DNA of 64,000 bases. Origin: an uncultured Eubacteriales bacterium. Lineage in GTDB: Bacteria > Bacillota > Clostridia > Christensenellales > Aristaeellaceae. Shown in pieces: positions 22,797-33,517 of this stretch. A program made the translations under genes and the position numbers. The number at the start of each line of letters is the position of its first letter. The first letter of the stretch is position 1. The notes beneath the pieces are model-generated. The model made no database searches, had not been told where the DNA came from, and saw only the letters and a program-made list of their open reading frames with translations. The DNA lies in the NCBI GenBank assembly GCA_944349855.1, contig CALVNS010000002.1, positions 44,230 to 108,229 of the forward strand, given 5' to 3'.

Positions 22797-24791
22797 TCAT
22801 GGCACAAACGGTTTTGTCTCCCGCTCCGGCGGCGCGCAGTGCGCCCAGGCGGGCACCTCGCGCCAACCGACGTTGAACCCTGCGCCGTGGCTGCAAAACA
22901 CGGAGTCCGGCGTATCCGCGAGGTTGGCCAGCGGATTGTATGCCGCGGCCGCGATCACCTGCTCGGCGTCGTGGCAGGGCGCGTAGTGTGACAGCGCGTA
23001 GGAGACCGTGCCGCGCCCGTGCGTCGCCGCCGTAAACGCAGCGGGATAGCGCATGAACGTCGCGGCCGGGCACAGGCCCTCAATCGACGCCATTTCGTCC
23101 GCCTGCTGCGGCGCCTCAAAGTCTGCGCGCAGGCGCGTCAGGTCTGCGAGCACGCGGCCGAGCGCGCCCTGCGGCACGCCCAGCGCAAAGCGACACACCG
23201 GTTCGAGCAGCACACTCTGCGCGCCCATCAGCCCCTGCCGGATCGCGCGGTACGTCGCCTCGCGGAAGTCGCCGCCCTCCGTGTGCTTCAGGTGCGCGCA
23301 TCCCGTCACGAGCGTCACGCACACGTCCGTCAGCGGCGCGCCGGTCAGCACGCCGCGGTGCGTGCGCTCCAGCACGTGCGTCCCGATCAGCCGCTGCCAG
23401 TTGAGCGCCAGCACGTCCACCGGGCATACGCTTTGGAACGTCACGCCGCTGCCGCGCGGGCCGGGCGTCAGGCGCAAGCGCACCTCCGCATAGTGGCGCA
23501 GCGGCTCATAATGCCCGATGCCCACGGCCGGCGCGGCAATCGTCTCCAGGTACAGGATGCGGCTATCGCCAAAGCGCACGTCCATCGCAAAGCGCGTGCG
23601 CAGCAGCTCCTGAAGCACCTCCAGCTGGATGGGCCCCATCACGCTGACCTCCGGCTCGCCCGTGTCCGGATCGACGCCGACCGAGAGCGCGGGGTCCTCC
23701 TGCTCCAGCTGGCGCAGCGCGGCGAGCACGGCGTCCTTTTGAAGCGGCGGGCCGAACAACGCGCGGGCGCGCAGCATCGGCCGCGTCTCAAACCGCGCGC
23801 GGGCGGGCCGGGCGCCAATGCGGTCTCCGGGCAGCGGCAGTGCCAGTCCCGTCGCCGCGACGACCTCGCCCGCGCCGGCCTGTGCAACGGAGCGGTAGCG
23901 CTCGCCGTGATAGACGCGCAGCTCGTGCGCCTTCTCGCGCGCCGTCCCGCCATCCGCCGTCAGGACTTCCACCTCGTCCTTGACGCGCAGCCTGCCCGCG
24001 AGCACCTTCATGTGCGTCTCCCGCGCGCCCTGGCCGTCCCGGCGCACGCGGAACACGTGCGCGGCGAACGGCTCGTCCAGGCGCGCCTCATAGTCGGTCT
24101 GCAGCAGCGCGTCCAGGCCATACAGCAGCGCCTCGACGCCCTCGCCGCGCAGGGCTGCGCCGCAGAACGCCGGGAACAGCCGTCCCTGTGCCACCTCGCG
24201 GCGCGCCGCCTCCATAAACGCCGCATCCGTCGCGCCATCCTCCAGGTAGCGCTCCAGCAACGCCTCGTCGCGCGCGGCGATCTCCTCCTTCTCCGCGTCG
24301 GCAAAGCGCCCCTGCGCCGCCCCCGCGCCAAACGGCACGCAGTCCGGCGTCAGGCGCTTGCGGATGGCGGCGAGCGTGCGGCCGACATCCGCGCCCACGC
24401 GGTCCGTCTTATTCAGAAAGAAGAAGGCCGGCAGTCCGGCCCGGCGCGCAAGCCGCCAGATTGTCTCCGTGTGGCTCTGCACGCCCTCCACACAGCTGAC
24501 GACGAGGATCGCCGCATCCAACGCCTGCAGCGCGCGCTCCATCTCGGCGGAAAAATCCGCGTGGCCCGGCGTATCCAGCAGCGTATAGCGGTTTTCACCG
24601 AGCGCAAAGACCGCCTGGCCGGAAAAGATCGTGATGCCCCGGCGGCGCTCCATCGCGTCCGAATCCATGAATGCGTCCTGATGATCCACGCGTCCCGGCG
24701 CGCGCAGCACGCCCGCCAGGCAGAGGATCTGCTCGCTGAGCGTCGTCTTGCCCGCGTCCGCGTGGGCGAGAATACCGATCGTCCTGTTCAT
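22797..24791 (-). CDS. TetM/EF-G-like translational GTPase
   Basis: 664 residues from MNRTIGILAHADAGKTTLSE. G1 is AHADAGKTT, G3 DTPGHADF and G4 NKTDR. The later domains (VKDEVEVLTADGG, GPIQLEVLQELLRTRFAMDV, VTLVTGCAHLKHTEGGDFREATY) follow the ribosomal-protection-protein plan rather than EF-G. Chromosomal TetM-like factors are common in Clostridia; tetracycline resistance is not shown by sequence. The ribosome site GGAGGG is 20 bases from this ATG; it better serves a mini-frame MRRI whose stop overlaps the start (ATATGA). A TTG start 13 codons upstream is the alternative. Confidence 0.85.
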   Translation of the reverse strand: MNRTIGILAHADAGKTTLSEQILCLAGVLRAPGRVDHQDAFMDSDAMERRRGITIFSGQAVFALGENRYTLLDTPGHADFSAEMERALQALDAAILVVSCVEGVQSHTETIWRLARRAGLPAFFFLNKTDRVGADVGRTLAAIRKRLTPDCVPFGAGAAQGRFADAEKEEIAARDEALLERYLEDGATDAAFMEAARREVAQGRLFPAFCGAALRGEGVEALLYGLDALLQTDYEARLDEPFAAHVFRVRRDGQGARETHMKVLAGRLRVKDEVEVLTADGGTAREKAHELRVYHGERYRSVAQAGAGEVVAATGLALPLPGDRIGARPARARFETRPMLRARALFGPPLQKDAVLAALRQLEQEDPALSVGVDPDTGEPEVSVMGPIQLEVLQELLRTRFAMDVRFGDSRILYLETIAAPAVGIGHYEPLRHYAEVRLRLTPGPRGSGVTFQSVCPVDVLALNWQRLIGTHVLERTHRGVLTGAPLTDVCVTLVTGCAHLKHTEGGDFREATYRAIRQGLMGAQSVLLEPVCRFALGVPQGALGRVLADLTRLRADFEAPQQADEMASIEGLCPAATFMRYPAAFTAATHGRGTVSYALSHYAPCHDAEQVIAAAAYNPLANLADTPDSVFCSHGAGFNVGWREVPAWAHCAPPERETKPFVP

Positions 24792-24828
24792 ATGCGGCGC
24801 ATGCGCGCCTTCCCTCCATCCGTCTGAC

Positions 24829-24859
24829 AAAATGCGCCGGAAGCCGCAGCTTCCGGCGC
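24829..24859 (-). terminator. Terminator of the nucleotidyltransferase gene
   Basis: Perfect 11-base arms GCGCCGGAAGC/GCTTCCGGCGC with a 4-base loop, then ATTTTG read leftward. Confidence 0.7.
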
Positions 24860-24875
24860 CCGGTCGTTTCGCGCG

Positions 24876-25781
24876 TCACGCCTTGAGCGTGGGCGGATAG
24901 ACGCCCGCCGCATGCAGGCCGCGCAGCGCCTCGGCGACGCGCGGCCGGTCCTCCTGGTAAGTCATTCCAAACCATGCCGCGTCCGTGGACAGCACGCGCA
25001 CGGACAGCCGGCCCGCGCGCATCAGGTCGTCGACCATGACGGGCAGCAGGCACTCGCCCTTGAGGCTGTCGGAGGGCAGGCCGCGCAGAAACGCATCAAA
25101 GTACGCCGCACCTGCCTCGAAGATCCACGGCGTAAAGCCCCAGAAATTCATGGAGACCAGCGCGTCCGGGTCCAACGGCACGCCCGCCTCGTCCTCGTGC
25201 GTATCGCGGATGCTGCCATCCGGAAATGGGCGGATGCCGTACGTCTCCGTCACGCCCGCAAGGCAGCCATCCCGCACCGTGCACACGCCGCGCGTGACCG
25301 TGCCATGCTCGGAGACCGTATTGCGCAGGCGATAGCCGACCATGGCGGCGTCCCCGCTGGGCGCGAGCTGCTGCAGGCAGGCTTGCATCGACTCAAATGC
25401 GGGCACGCCGTAGTAGTCGTCGGCGTTGAGCACGGCAAAGGGCTCGTGCACCACGTCGCGCGCGCACAGGATGGCATGCACCGTGCCAAACGGCTTTTTG
25501 CGCTCCGCGGGCACCGAATAGAACGCGGGGATGGACGAAAAGTCCTGAAAGACGTATTCCACCTGGGCCCGCCCGGCGACGCGGTCGCCGACGAGTTCCT
25601 TGACAGTCTCCAGCATGTCGCGCTTGATGATGAGTACCACCTTGGTAAACCCCGCGCGCAACGCGTCGTATATGGAGTACTCCATCAGCATCTCGCCACC
25701 GGGCCCGATCTGGGCCACCTGTTTGTTGCCGCCGTAGCGCGAACCCATGCCCGCCGCCATGATGACAAGCGTCGTATTCAT
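24876..25781 (-). CDS. NTP-transferase family nucleotidyltransferase
   Basis: 301 residues from MNTTLVIMAAGMGSRYGGNKQ, with GAGGAGAA as ribosome site. The N-terminal AAGMGSRYGG is the nucleotide-binding signature of sugar-1-phosphate or choline-phosphate nucleotidyltransferases. LNADDYYGV is the metal-binding DD motif, and FGTVHAILCARD and VSMNFWGF follow. The product is an activated sugar or similar head group; the exact substrate cannot be read. GalU and RfbA are less likely because of their different core motifs. Monocistronic, own promoter. Confidence 0.82.
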   Translation of the reverse strand: MNTTLVIMAAGMGSRYGGNKQVAQIGPGGEMLMEYSIYDALRAGFTKVVLIIKRDMLETVKELVGDRVAGRAQVEYVFQDFSSIPAFYSVPAERKKPFGTVHAILCARDVVHEPFAVLNADDYYGVPAFESMQACLQQLAPSGDAAMVGYRLRNTVSEHGTVTRGVCTVRDGCLAGVTETYGIRPFPDGSIRDTHEDEAGVPLDPDALVSMNFWGFTPWIFEAGAAYFDAFLRGLPSDSLKGECLLPVMVDDLMRAGRLSVRVLSTDAAWFGMTYQEDRPRVAEALRGLHAAGVYPPTLKA

Positions 25782-25838
25782 GCTTTGATTCTCCTCTTTT
25801 CCTGCGGCCTGGCGCCGCTTCATCGGTTTGCTGATGTC

Positions 25839-25867
25839 AGTATATCAGATTTTGTCTATTTCGTCCA
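25839..25867 (-). promoter_or_regulatory. Promoter of the nucleotidyltransferase gene
   Basis: Read leftward: TGGACG, 17-base spacer, TATACT. Confidence 0.65.
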
Positions 25868-25905
25868 GTCATTGTGGCCGATGCATACGCGCCGGCGCGG
25901 CGAGC

Positions 25906-25934
25906 TTGTGTTTTTCGTCGCCTTGTGCTACACT
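25906..25934 (+). promoter_or_regulatory. Promoter of the aldolase gene
   Basis: TTGTGT, 17-base spacer, TACACT, diverging from the preceding promoter. Confidence 0.6.
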
Positions 25935-25970
25935 GCTGGATAGATTCACGCCAGAAAAGAGGGGCTTGAG

Positions 25971-26996
25971 ATGATTCTGTTTCTGAACGACTACAGCGAG
26001 GGCGCACATCCGCGCGTCCTGGAGGCAATGCAGGCCGGGAACCTGTCCCAGTGCTGCGGCTACGGGTTGGACGAGGTGTCGCTGCGCGCGCACGAGCGGG
26101 TGCGCGCGCTGATTGGCTGCCCGGAAGCGGACGTACACCTGCTCGTGGGCGGCACCAGCGCCAACCTCATCGCGCTGACGGCGTTTCTGCGGCCGCACGA
26201 AGCGGTCGTGTGCGCGGACTGCGGGCACATCAACACGCACGAGACCGGCGCGGTTGAGGGCGCAGGGCACAAGATCCTCTCCGTGCCGGCCGAGAACGGC
26301 AAGCTGACCGCCGGGGCGCTTCGGGCCATCGTGGCCACGCATACGGACGAGCACATGGTGCGCCCGCGGGTTGCGTTCATCTCCAATGCGTCCGAGCTGG
26401 GCACGGTGTACAGCTTGGACGAGCTACGCGCACTGCGCGCGGCCTGCGACGAACTGGGGATGTACCTGTACATGGACGGCGCGCGGCTGTGCAGCGCGCT
26501 GGCCAGCGAGGGCTGCGATGTGACGTTTGCGGACCTGCCGCGGCTGTGCGACGCGTTCTACATCGGCGGCACGAAGAACGGCGCGCTGCTGGGCGAGGCG
26601 ATGGTCGTCGTCCATCCCTCGCTCAAGCCCGACTTCCGCTACCTGATCAAGAACCGCGGCGGCATGCTGGCCAAGGGCTTCGTCGTGGGCCGGCAGTTTG
26701 ACGTGCTGCTTGCGGACGGCCTGTGCATGGACCTGGCGCGCCACGCCAACGCCATGGCGCAGGTCGTGCGCGCGGCGCTGACGGCGCGCGGCGTGCCATT
26801 CTTCGTGCACACGGCGACAAACCAGCTGTTCCCCATCCTCACACAGGCGCAGATGGACTTTCTCTCTCGCGATTTTGGCTTCCAGGTCTGGTCGCCCCTG
26901 CCGGACGGACGCACGGCCGTGCGCTTCGTGACCAGCTGGGCGACGCCCGAGCAGAACGCGAGGGCGCTGGCGGACGCGATCGCGCGCATGCCTTGA
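25971..26996 (+). CDS. ltaA: Low-specificity L-threonine aldolase
   Basis: 341 residues. A PLP enzyme of fold type I that splits L-threonine or allo-threonine to glycine and acetaldehyde. It opens FLNDYSEGAHPRVLEAM, with LVGGTSANLIAL, INTHETGAVEGAGHKI (the His that stacks on PLP), YLYMDGARL (Asp) and IGGTKNGALLGE with Lys202 as the Schiff-base lysine. The family also includes phenylserine aldolase and beta-eliminating lyases. The product glycine could feed one-carbon units, but there is no direct link here. Monocistronic with a good terminator. Confidence 0.88.
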   Translation: MILFLNDYSEGAHPRVLEAMQAGNLSQCCGYGLDEVSLRAHERVRALIGCPEADVHLLVGGTSANLIALTAFLRPHEAVVCADCGHINTHETGAVEGAGHKILSVPAENGKLTAGALRAIVATHTDEHMVRPRVAFISNASELGTVYSLDELRALRAACDELGMYLYMDGARLCSALASEGCDVTFADLPRLCDAFYIGGTKNGALLGEAMVVVHPSLKPDFRYLIKNRGGMLAKGFVVGRQFDVLLADGLCMDLARHANAMAQVVRAALTARGVPFFVHTATNQLFPILTQAQMDFLSRDFGFQVWSPLPDGRTAVRFVTSWATPEQNARALADAIARMP

Positions 26997-27006
26997 ACGA
27001 AACAGC

Positions 27007-27035
27007 GGCGGCCCGGAGATTCCGGGCCGCCTTTT
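27007..27035 (+). terminator. Terminator after the aldolase gene
   Basis: Perfect 10-base arms (27007-27016, 27022-27031), 5-base loop, four T residues. Confidence 0.82.
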
Positions 27036-27076
27036 GGATGGCCGCGCATGGTGCGCCCAGCGCGCCGCCGGACGGC

Positions 27077-27955
27077 TCAGAGAATCTGCATGCGGTAGCC
27101 GCAGGTAAACGCATCCCCCGCGTCCAGGTCTACGTGGTAGGGTTTGTCCTCAAAGCGGCCCGTCTCATCCACAAGGGCGGGCATGCCCTGCCACGGTTCC
27201 AGGCAGATATAGGGCGCGTTCTTGCCGGGCGCGGTCCACACGCCCAGCACGGGCATGTCAAACGAGAAGCGGATGCCGCGGCCCGTCTCGCGGCGCACCA
27301 GATCCACGGCGCGGCTTTGGAGGCCGTCGAAGATGAAGGCGTCGGCGCGGTCATAGTCGGCGTGGGAGAGCGGCAGGGTTCGCCCGTCGGCCTCCAGCGG
27401 GGCCCGCTCCGTGCGGTCCACGAGGTGGCTCTTGGATCCGCACAGGCTCACGTGACCGCTCTCGGGCTTCTCAAAGCGCAGCACGTAGTCCTCAAACCGC
27501 CCCTCGCCGCGCACGGGGCAGGCAAAGCCCGGGTGCCCTCCCAACATGAAGGGCATGCGGCGCACGTCGTGGTTTTCGACAGTGAAGCGGGTTTCAAAGC
27601 CATCGGGCAGCAGGCGGTGGGTCTGGGAAAGGGTGAAGGCGAAGGGATAGACGGCCCGCGTCTGCGGGGTGTCGGACAGGGCGAGGGTGACGAAGTCTTC
27701 CCCCTGCTTGACGATCCGGAAGTCCATCCCGCGCGCGAACCCGTGGCGCGGCACGGCATAGCGCTGGCCGTCGATGGTCGCGCCGCCGTCCTTGAGCGCG
27801 CCGATGGCGGGGAACAATACGGGTGACACGCCCTTCCACACGGCCTCGTCGCCGCTCCAGAGGTATTCGTTTCCGTCCGGGCCGCGATAGCCGCGGACTT
27901 CGCCGCCCAGCTCGGCCACGCGAAGCTGCGCGCCCCCATGTTCGAGACAGATCAT
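27077..27955 (-). CDS. Aldose 1-epimerase family protein (LacX-like)
   Basis: 292 residues from MICLEHGGAQLRVAELGGEV. It interconverts the alpha and beta anomers of a free sugar. NEYLWSGDEAVWKGVSPVLFPAIG and HGFARGMDF are the LacX-type galactose mutarotase-like motifs; GGHPGFACPV supplies the second conserved His. There is no signal peptide. It lies downstream of the first arabinofuranosidase in the same direction with a hairpin between them, so it may help process released arabinose or related sugars. The substrate is inferred from context only. Confidence 0.85.
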   Translation of the reverse strand: MICLEHGGAQLRVAELGGEVRGYRGPDGNEYLWSGDEAVWKGVSPVLFPAIGALKDGGATIDGQRYAVPRHGFARGMDFRIVKQGEDFVTLALSDTPQTRAVYPFAFTLSQTHRLLPDGFETRFTVENHDVRRMPFMLGGHPGFACPVRGEGRFEDYVLRFEKPESGHVSLCGSKSHLVDRTERAPLEADGRTLPLSHADYDRADAFIFDGLQSRAVDLVRRETGRGIRFSFDMPVLGVWTAPGKNAPYICLEPWQGMPALVDETGRFEDKPYHVDLDAGDAFTCGYRMQIL

Positions 27956-28052
27956 GCGTCTTGCGCTCCTTTGCATTGGGATGTAGATGCTGATTTCGGC
28001 GCGCGAGGAGGCAAACCCTGCGCGCTGCGCAAAAAAAGCACCCATGACAGCC

Positions 28053-28085
28053 AGAAGCGGATATACCTTCGGTATATCCGCTTCT
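28053..28085. terminator. Perfect 15-bp stem-loop between GH51 and epimerase
   Basis: Arms 28053-28067 and 28071-28085 are exact complements. The rightward RNA has a cUUCGg tetraloop. Leftward there is no immediate T tract, so it probably attenuates or protects the GH51 mRNA end. Confidence 0.6.
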
Positions 28086-28106
28086 TTGATGCCGTCTTGG
28101 GGCCGC

Positions 28107-29943
<1,837 letters not shown>

Positions 29944-30062
29944 ATCGATCCTCCATATTCGCAAATTTGTCCCATATCATCAGACACGCACCGCTTCCGA
30001 CGAGGGCGGGCGTTTTTTCTCTGTCACGAGCACATTATGAGTGAGGTGCATTGGTGAATTCC

Positions 30063-30091
30063 TTGTTCTTCCGGATATTTTACGGTACAAT
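30063..30091 (+). promoter_or_regulatory. Promoter of the lipoprotein gene
   Basis: TTGTTC, 17-base spacer, TACAAT, 25 bases before the start. Confidence 0.65.
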
Positions 30092-30115
30092 GAAGCCAAT
30101 GGAAGGAGGGACACC

Positions 30116-30841
30116 ATGAAAAGAATCATATGGGCAATCCTGTTGCTTGTGCTGCCGTGTGTCCTGTCAGGCTGCTCGCAGGAGCAGTCGGCTGACCCGA
30201 CTGTTGCGGCTGCTGTGACCGCAACACAAGCTCCTCTCATTCAGCCTGCAACGACGGACACGCCGCCCAGCCGTGAATTCACCGATGAGCAGCCTGCGCT
30301 GCCCTACCTGCGCATCACGCACTATGTAAACGGGGAATATGTAAGCGGGTTCATCGCCCTGACGGAGGAGGAAGCGGCCCAAGCGGCGCGTGAAACCGCG
30401 AATGTGGACGTGGCAGACGTCATCGAAGTCTGCACGGCAGACAATCCCAAAGGCAGCTATGGCCTGATGCCGCCCCTGTATGCGGAGCTTGCTGCTGAAT
30501 ACGCGGGGTTCTATGCCCAATCTCCCGCTGACATTGACGAGATTGTGTCTGTAACCATAACTGTCACACAGTTTGGTGAAACCCGAACCCAGACGGTCAC
30601 CAATCCGGCAGACCTGGCCAGGCTTGGAACCATCCTTCGCGGTGCAGAGCGGATCCAGCGTACCAACTGTCCCTGGACTGGCGTGTTGGTGCTGACCATG
30701 GCAGACGGCTCTTCCATGACCCTCCAGAAAGCCACCGATTCCTGCCCGACGATGCTCTTTGGCACGGGCTTTTGCTACCAGATCAGCGAGGAAGAGAATG
30801 TCTGGTTGTGGTCGCTGTTCCACGAAGCTGCTCCGGAATAA
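30116..30841 (+). CDS. Predicted lipoprotein, unknown function
   Basis: 241 residues; start behind GGAAGGAGGG. The signal peptide ends in the lipobox LSGC, so the mature protein is anchored outside the membrane. A Thr/Ala/Pro-rich linker (AAAVTATQAPLIQPATTD) is followed by a compact domain with strands VSVTITVTQFGETRTQTVT and GVLVLTMADGSSMTLQKAT, probably a small beta-sandwich. I do not recognise the family. It is less GC-rich than its neighbours. The 230 bases to its right contain no convincing gene apart from the spoVT terminator. Confidence 0.78.
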   Translation: MKRIIWAILLLVLPCVLSGCSQEQSADPTVAAAVTATQAPLIQPATTDTPPSREFTDEQPALPYLRITHYVNGEYVSGFIALTEEEAAQAARETANVDVADVIEVCTADNPKGSYGLMPPLYAELAAEYAGFYAQSPADIDEIVSVTITVTQFGETRTQTVTNPADLARLGTILRGAERIQRTNCPWTGVLVLTMADGSSMTLQKATDSCPTMLFGTGFCYQISEEENVWLWSLFHEAAPE

Positions 30842-31029
30842 GCAAAGAACGCGCTGCCTTCACCCGCGCAGAGATGGGGTCCGGATTGCCGGGATTGTCT
30901 CCCCGCTTCTTCCGGGCGGCAGGCTTGGGCCCGGTTGGCAGACCTCTCCCCATTTGAGCACAGGGCCTGACGCACGGACGCAGGGCTATCAGCGTTCCAG
31001 AACTCCAGCTCCAGGCGGGCCCCCTGTAC

Positions 31030-31062
31030 AAAAAAGCGCCGCAGGAAAGAGATCCTGCAGCG
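31030..31062 (-). terminator. Terminator of spoVT
   Basis: Read leftward: CGCTGCAGGA, 6-base loop, TCCTGCGGCG (one G-U pair), then six T residues after one base. Confidence 0.82.
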
Positions 31063-31067
31063 TCCGT

Positions 31068-31622
31068 TCACTGCTCCATCTGTCTGCCGACGATGGAAGC
31101 GGTGGTTTCGGCGACCTTGAGCTCCGTGTCGCCCATCTTGGCGTTCTGCTCGCGCGAGAGCAGGAGCACCGCGCCGATGGACTCGCCATCCGCGATAATC
31201 GGGCAAATGACCTGCGCGGTGTACGCCGCGGCGTCCTCCTCGTTGGTGACGGCCAGCATTCTGCCCCCGGACTGGCGGTTGACGTTGACCACCTGCCGGT
31301 TCTGGATGGCTGCCTCCAGATCGCGGCTGATGGGCTTATCCCAGAGCTCCTTGCGTGGCACGCCGCTGGCCGAGACGACCATGTCCCGGTCGCAGATGCA
31401 CGCGATGTGCCCCAGCGCGCGGAAGAGCGACTCGGTGTAGTCCTTGGCGAAGGAGGAAATCTCCCCGATCGGGGAATACTTCTTGAGGATCACCTCGCCA
31501 TCCTTGTCCGTGTAGATTTCCAGCGGGTCGCCCTCGCGGATCCGCAGCGTACGGCGGATCTCCTTGGGGATGACCACGCGCCCCAATTCGTCGATTCTGC
31601 GCACAATGCCTGTTGCTCGCAC
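31068..31622 (-). CDS. spoVT: Stage V sporulation protein T (AbrB-type regulator)
   Basis: 184 residues from a GTG start, with GGAGG eight bases upstream. The N-terminal MRATGIVRRIDELGRVVIPK, then RTLRIREGDPLEIYTDKDGEVILKKYSPI, is the SpoVT/AbrB swapped-hairpin DNA-binding domain and nearly matches Bacillus SpoVT. Residues 55-184 form the GAF-like C-terminal domain. SpoVT tunes forespore gene expression late in sporulation and affects germination. The promoter fits sigma-G. Its presence indicates an endospore-forming lineage. It sits unexpectedly within a glycan-use region. Confidence 0.95.
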   Translation of the reverse strand: MRATGIVRRIDELGRVVIPKEIRRTLRIREGDPLEIYTDKDGEVILKKYSPIGEISSFAKDYTESLFRALGHIACICDRDMVVSASGVPRKELWDKPISRDLEAAIQNRQVVNVNRQSGGRMLAVTNEEDAAAYTAQVICPIIADGESIGAVLLLSREQNAKMGDTELKVAETTASIVGRQMEQ

Positions 31623-31659
31623 CCCGTTTGCCTCCCATCGTTGTTTTCCTCGACAAGCC

Positions 31660-31688
31660 TAGTATGGAATCTGCCGCCTTGCTTATGC
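31660..31688 (-). promoter_or_regulatory. Sigma-G-type promoter of spoVT
   Basis: Read leftward: GCATA, 17-base spacer, CATACTA, matching the sigma-G elements GmATR and CATnMTA. B. subtilis spoVT is sigma-G dependent. Confidence 0.65.
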
Positions 31689-31722
31689 GCAGGCAGAAAC
31701 GGCAATCGATGGAAGGCGCGAC

Positions 31723-31750
31723 AAAGCCCCCGGAGAGAGACTCCGGGGGC
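31723..31750 (-). terminator. Terminator of the six-gene glycan operon
   Basis: Read leftward: GCCCCCGGA, 7-base loop, TCCGGGGGC, three T residues. Very GC-rich stem with a short tail, after the DUF6171 gene. Confidence 0.65.
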
Positions 31751-31754
31751 CTGG

Positions 31755-32024
31755 TTATCCATTTTGAGGCGTCCAGCGGGGCGGCACGTCCGGGCAGCCC
31801 ATCCGCGCCTTGGCCGCACGCAGCTCGACGTAGCAGCCGCACAGCGCGCACGTGCCGGCGTTGAGGTGCGCGCACGCAGCGCACGCCTCCAGCCGTCGGC
31901 GCACGGCCTCCTGCGGCGCGCGCGCCTGGGGCTCCAGCAGGTCGATCAGCTCGCGCACGCTCTGCAGCAGCGCCGCCTCGTCGGGCATGTCCTGCAGCAG
32001 GCAGCGCCTGCACACGCGCCTCAC
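31755..32024 (-). CDS. DUF6171-family zinc-binding small protein
   Basis: 89 residues from a GTG that overlaps the upstream stop (GTGA). [16 protein letters not shown] begins the family, and [27 protein letters not shown] with the final RMGCP gives seven to eight cysteines in CxxC spacing, probably two zinc sites. The role of DUF6171 is unknown. As last gene of the GH51/GH31 operon it is translationally coupled to the second arabinofuranosidase. Confidence 0.85.
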   Translation of the reverse strand: MRRVCRRCLLQDMPDEAALLQSVRELIDLLEPQARAPQEAVRRRLEACAACAHLNAGTCALCGCYVELRAAKARMGCPDVPPRWTPQNG

Positions 32025-33493
32025 GCCCGCTCGATGCGCACCGCCGCCACGCTGCAGGGCGGCAGCTGCGCGGTCACGACGCCATCCTGTACGCGCAGGT
32101 CCGCCAGCGGGACCGGCGCCAGGCGCTCATCGCCGAAATCGTTGTAGGCGTCCATCGCGCCGTGAAGGACGCGCCCCTGCGCCGCGCGCGCCTCCGCCCC
32201 ATCGATGCGCACGTCCACCGGCGCATCCGCGCTCAGGTTCGCCAGCGTCACGGTGAGCACGCCGTCCCGTTCGGAGGCCGAGGCCGTCACCTGGCCCATG
32301 CGCCACGCGCCCTCGCCCACCTCGTCCGACTCGACGAAGCAGTCGACCTCGCGCGCGTCCTGGTGCGGGCGGTACAGGTCAAAGACGTGATAGGTCGGCG
32401 TGAGCACCATGCGCTCGCCCTCGGTCAGGATCACCGCCTGCAGGACGTTGACGGTCTGTGCGAGGTTGGCCATGACCACGCGGTCGCAGTGGCGGTTGAA
32501 GATGTTGAGCGTAATGGCGGCGATCAGCGCGTCGCGCATCGTGTTCTGCTGGTAGAGGAAGCCCGGGTTCGTGCCCGGCTCAACGTCGTACCACGCGCCC
32601 CACTCGTCGACGATCAGGCCGACGCGGCGCTGCGGATCGTAGCGCGTCATGATCGCGTCATGGCGCACGATCAGTTCGTCCATGCGCGCGGCCCGGGACA
32701 GCGCCTTGTAAAAGTCCGCACGCCCGAACTGCGTCGCGCTGCCCTTGGGCACGTCCCACGAGTCCACGCACAGCGTATAGTAGTGCAGCGTCAGCGCGTC
32801 CATGAACCGCCCGGCGCGCTGCATGAGCGTCTCCGTCCAGGCGTAGTCGTCCGCGTTGGGGCCGCAGGCGATCTTGTACAGCGCGTGGTCGCCGTAGCGG
32901 CGGCAGAAGGTGGCGTAGCGGCGGAATTCATCGGCGTAGTATTCCGGGCGCATGTTGCCGCCGCAGCCCCAGCTCTCGTTGCCCACGCCCCAATACTTGA
33001 CGCCCCACGCATCCTGGCGTCCGTTCGCCCGGCGGCGGCGCACGACGCTGGAGTCGCCGTCGCTGTTGAGGTACTCGACCCACTCGGCCATCTCGCGCAC
33101 GGTGCCGCTGCCGACATTGGCGTTGATATACGGCTCGCAGCCCAGCTGCGCGCACAGCTCCAGAAACTCGTGCGTGCCGAAGGAGTTGTCCTCCACCACG
33201 CCGCCCCAGTTGGTGTTGACCATGCGCTTGCGGTCTTCCCGGGGGCCGACGCCGTCCTCCCAGTGGTACTCGTCGGCAAAGCATCCGCCCGGCCAGCGCA
33301 GCACGGGCACGCCGATGCGCCGGAGCGCCTCCACGACATCCGTGCGCATGCCCTTGACGTTGGGGATGGGGCTGCCCTCGCCCACGAACAGGCCCTGATA
33401 GATGCACCGGCCCAGATGCTCGGCGAAGTGGCCGTAGATGTTGCGGTGGATGCTGCCCCGGCTTCTGGCGGGGTTGAGGGTGATCGTGGCCAT
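32021..33493 (-). CDS. GH51 alpha-L-arabinofuranosidase (2)
   Basis: 490 residues, cytoplasmic. [19 protein letters not shown] and [20 protein letters not shown] are GH51 motifs. The acid/base is E173 in [13 protein letters not shown] and the nucleophile E297 in [12 protein letters not shown]. The C-terminal beta domain starts near residue 390. This subtype (VGNESWG, DEWGAWY) is the AbfA-like group common with alpha-xylosidases and uronate enzymes, consistent with arabinoxylan side-chain removal. It lies 24 bases after the GH31 gene. Confidence 0.94.
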   Translation of the reverse strand: MATITLNPARSRGSIHRNIYGHFAEHLGRCIYQGLFVGEGSPIPNVKGMRTDVVEALRRIGVPVLRWPGGCFADEYHWEDGVGPREDRKRMVNTNWGGVVEDNSFGTHEFLELCAQLGCEPYINANVGSGTVREMAEWVEYLNSDGDSSVVRRRRANGRQDAWGVKYWGVGNESWGCGGNMRPEYYADEFRRYATFCRRYGDHALYKIACGPNADDYAWTETLMQRAGRFMDALTLHYYTLCVDSWDVPKGSATQFGRADFYKALSRAARMDELIVRHDAIMTRYDPQRRVGLIVDEWGAWYDVEPGTNPGFLYQQNTMRDALIAAITLNIFNRHCDRVVMANLAQTVNVLQAVILTEGERMVLTPTYHVFDLYRPHQDAREVDCFVESDEVGEGAWRMGQVTASASERDGVLTVTLANLSADAPVDVRIDGAEARAAQGRVLHGAMDAYNDFGDERLAPVPLADLRVQDGVVTAQLPPCSVAAVRIERA

Positions 33494-33517
33494 GTAATCT
33501 CTCCTTTTGTCAGTCGC

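Noticed and set aside
22797-24791. Calling the GTPase a tetracycline-resistance gene
   Set aside because: Chromosomal TetM-like proteins are frequent; sequence alone does not show resistance and no mobile element is near.
22797-24827. 600-codon rightward frame opposite the TetM-like gene
   Set aside because: Low-complexity Arg/His/Ala protein with no ribosome site; the leftward frame has all GTPase motifs.
29971-30060. Possible riboswitch or tRNA in the AT-richer leader before the lipoprotein
   Set aside because: No cloverleaf, no T-box or other aptamer landmark; only an ordinary promoter is visible.
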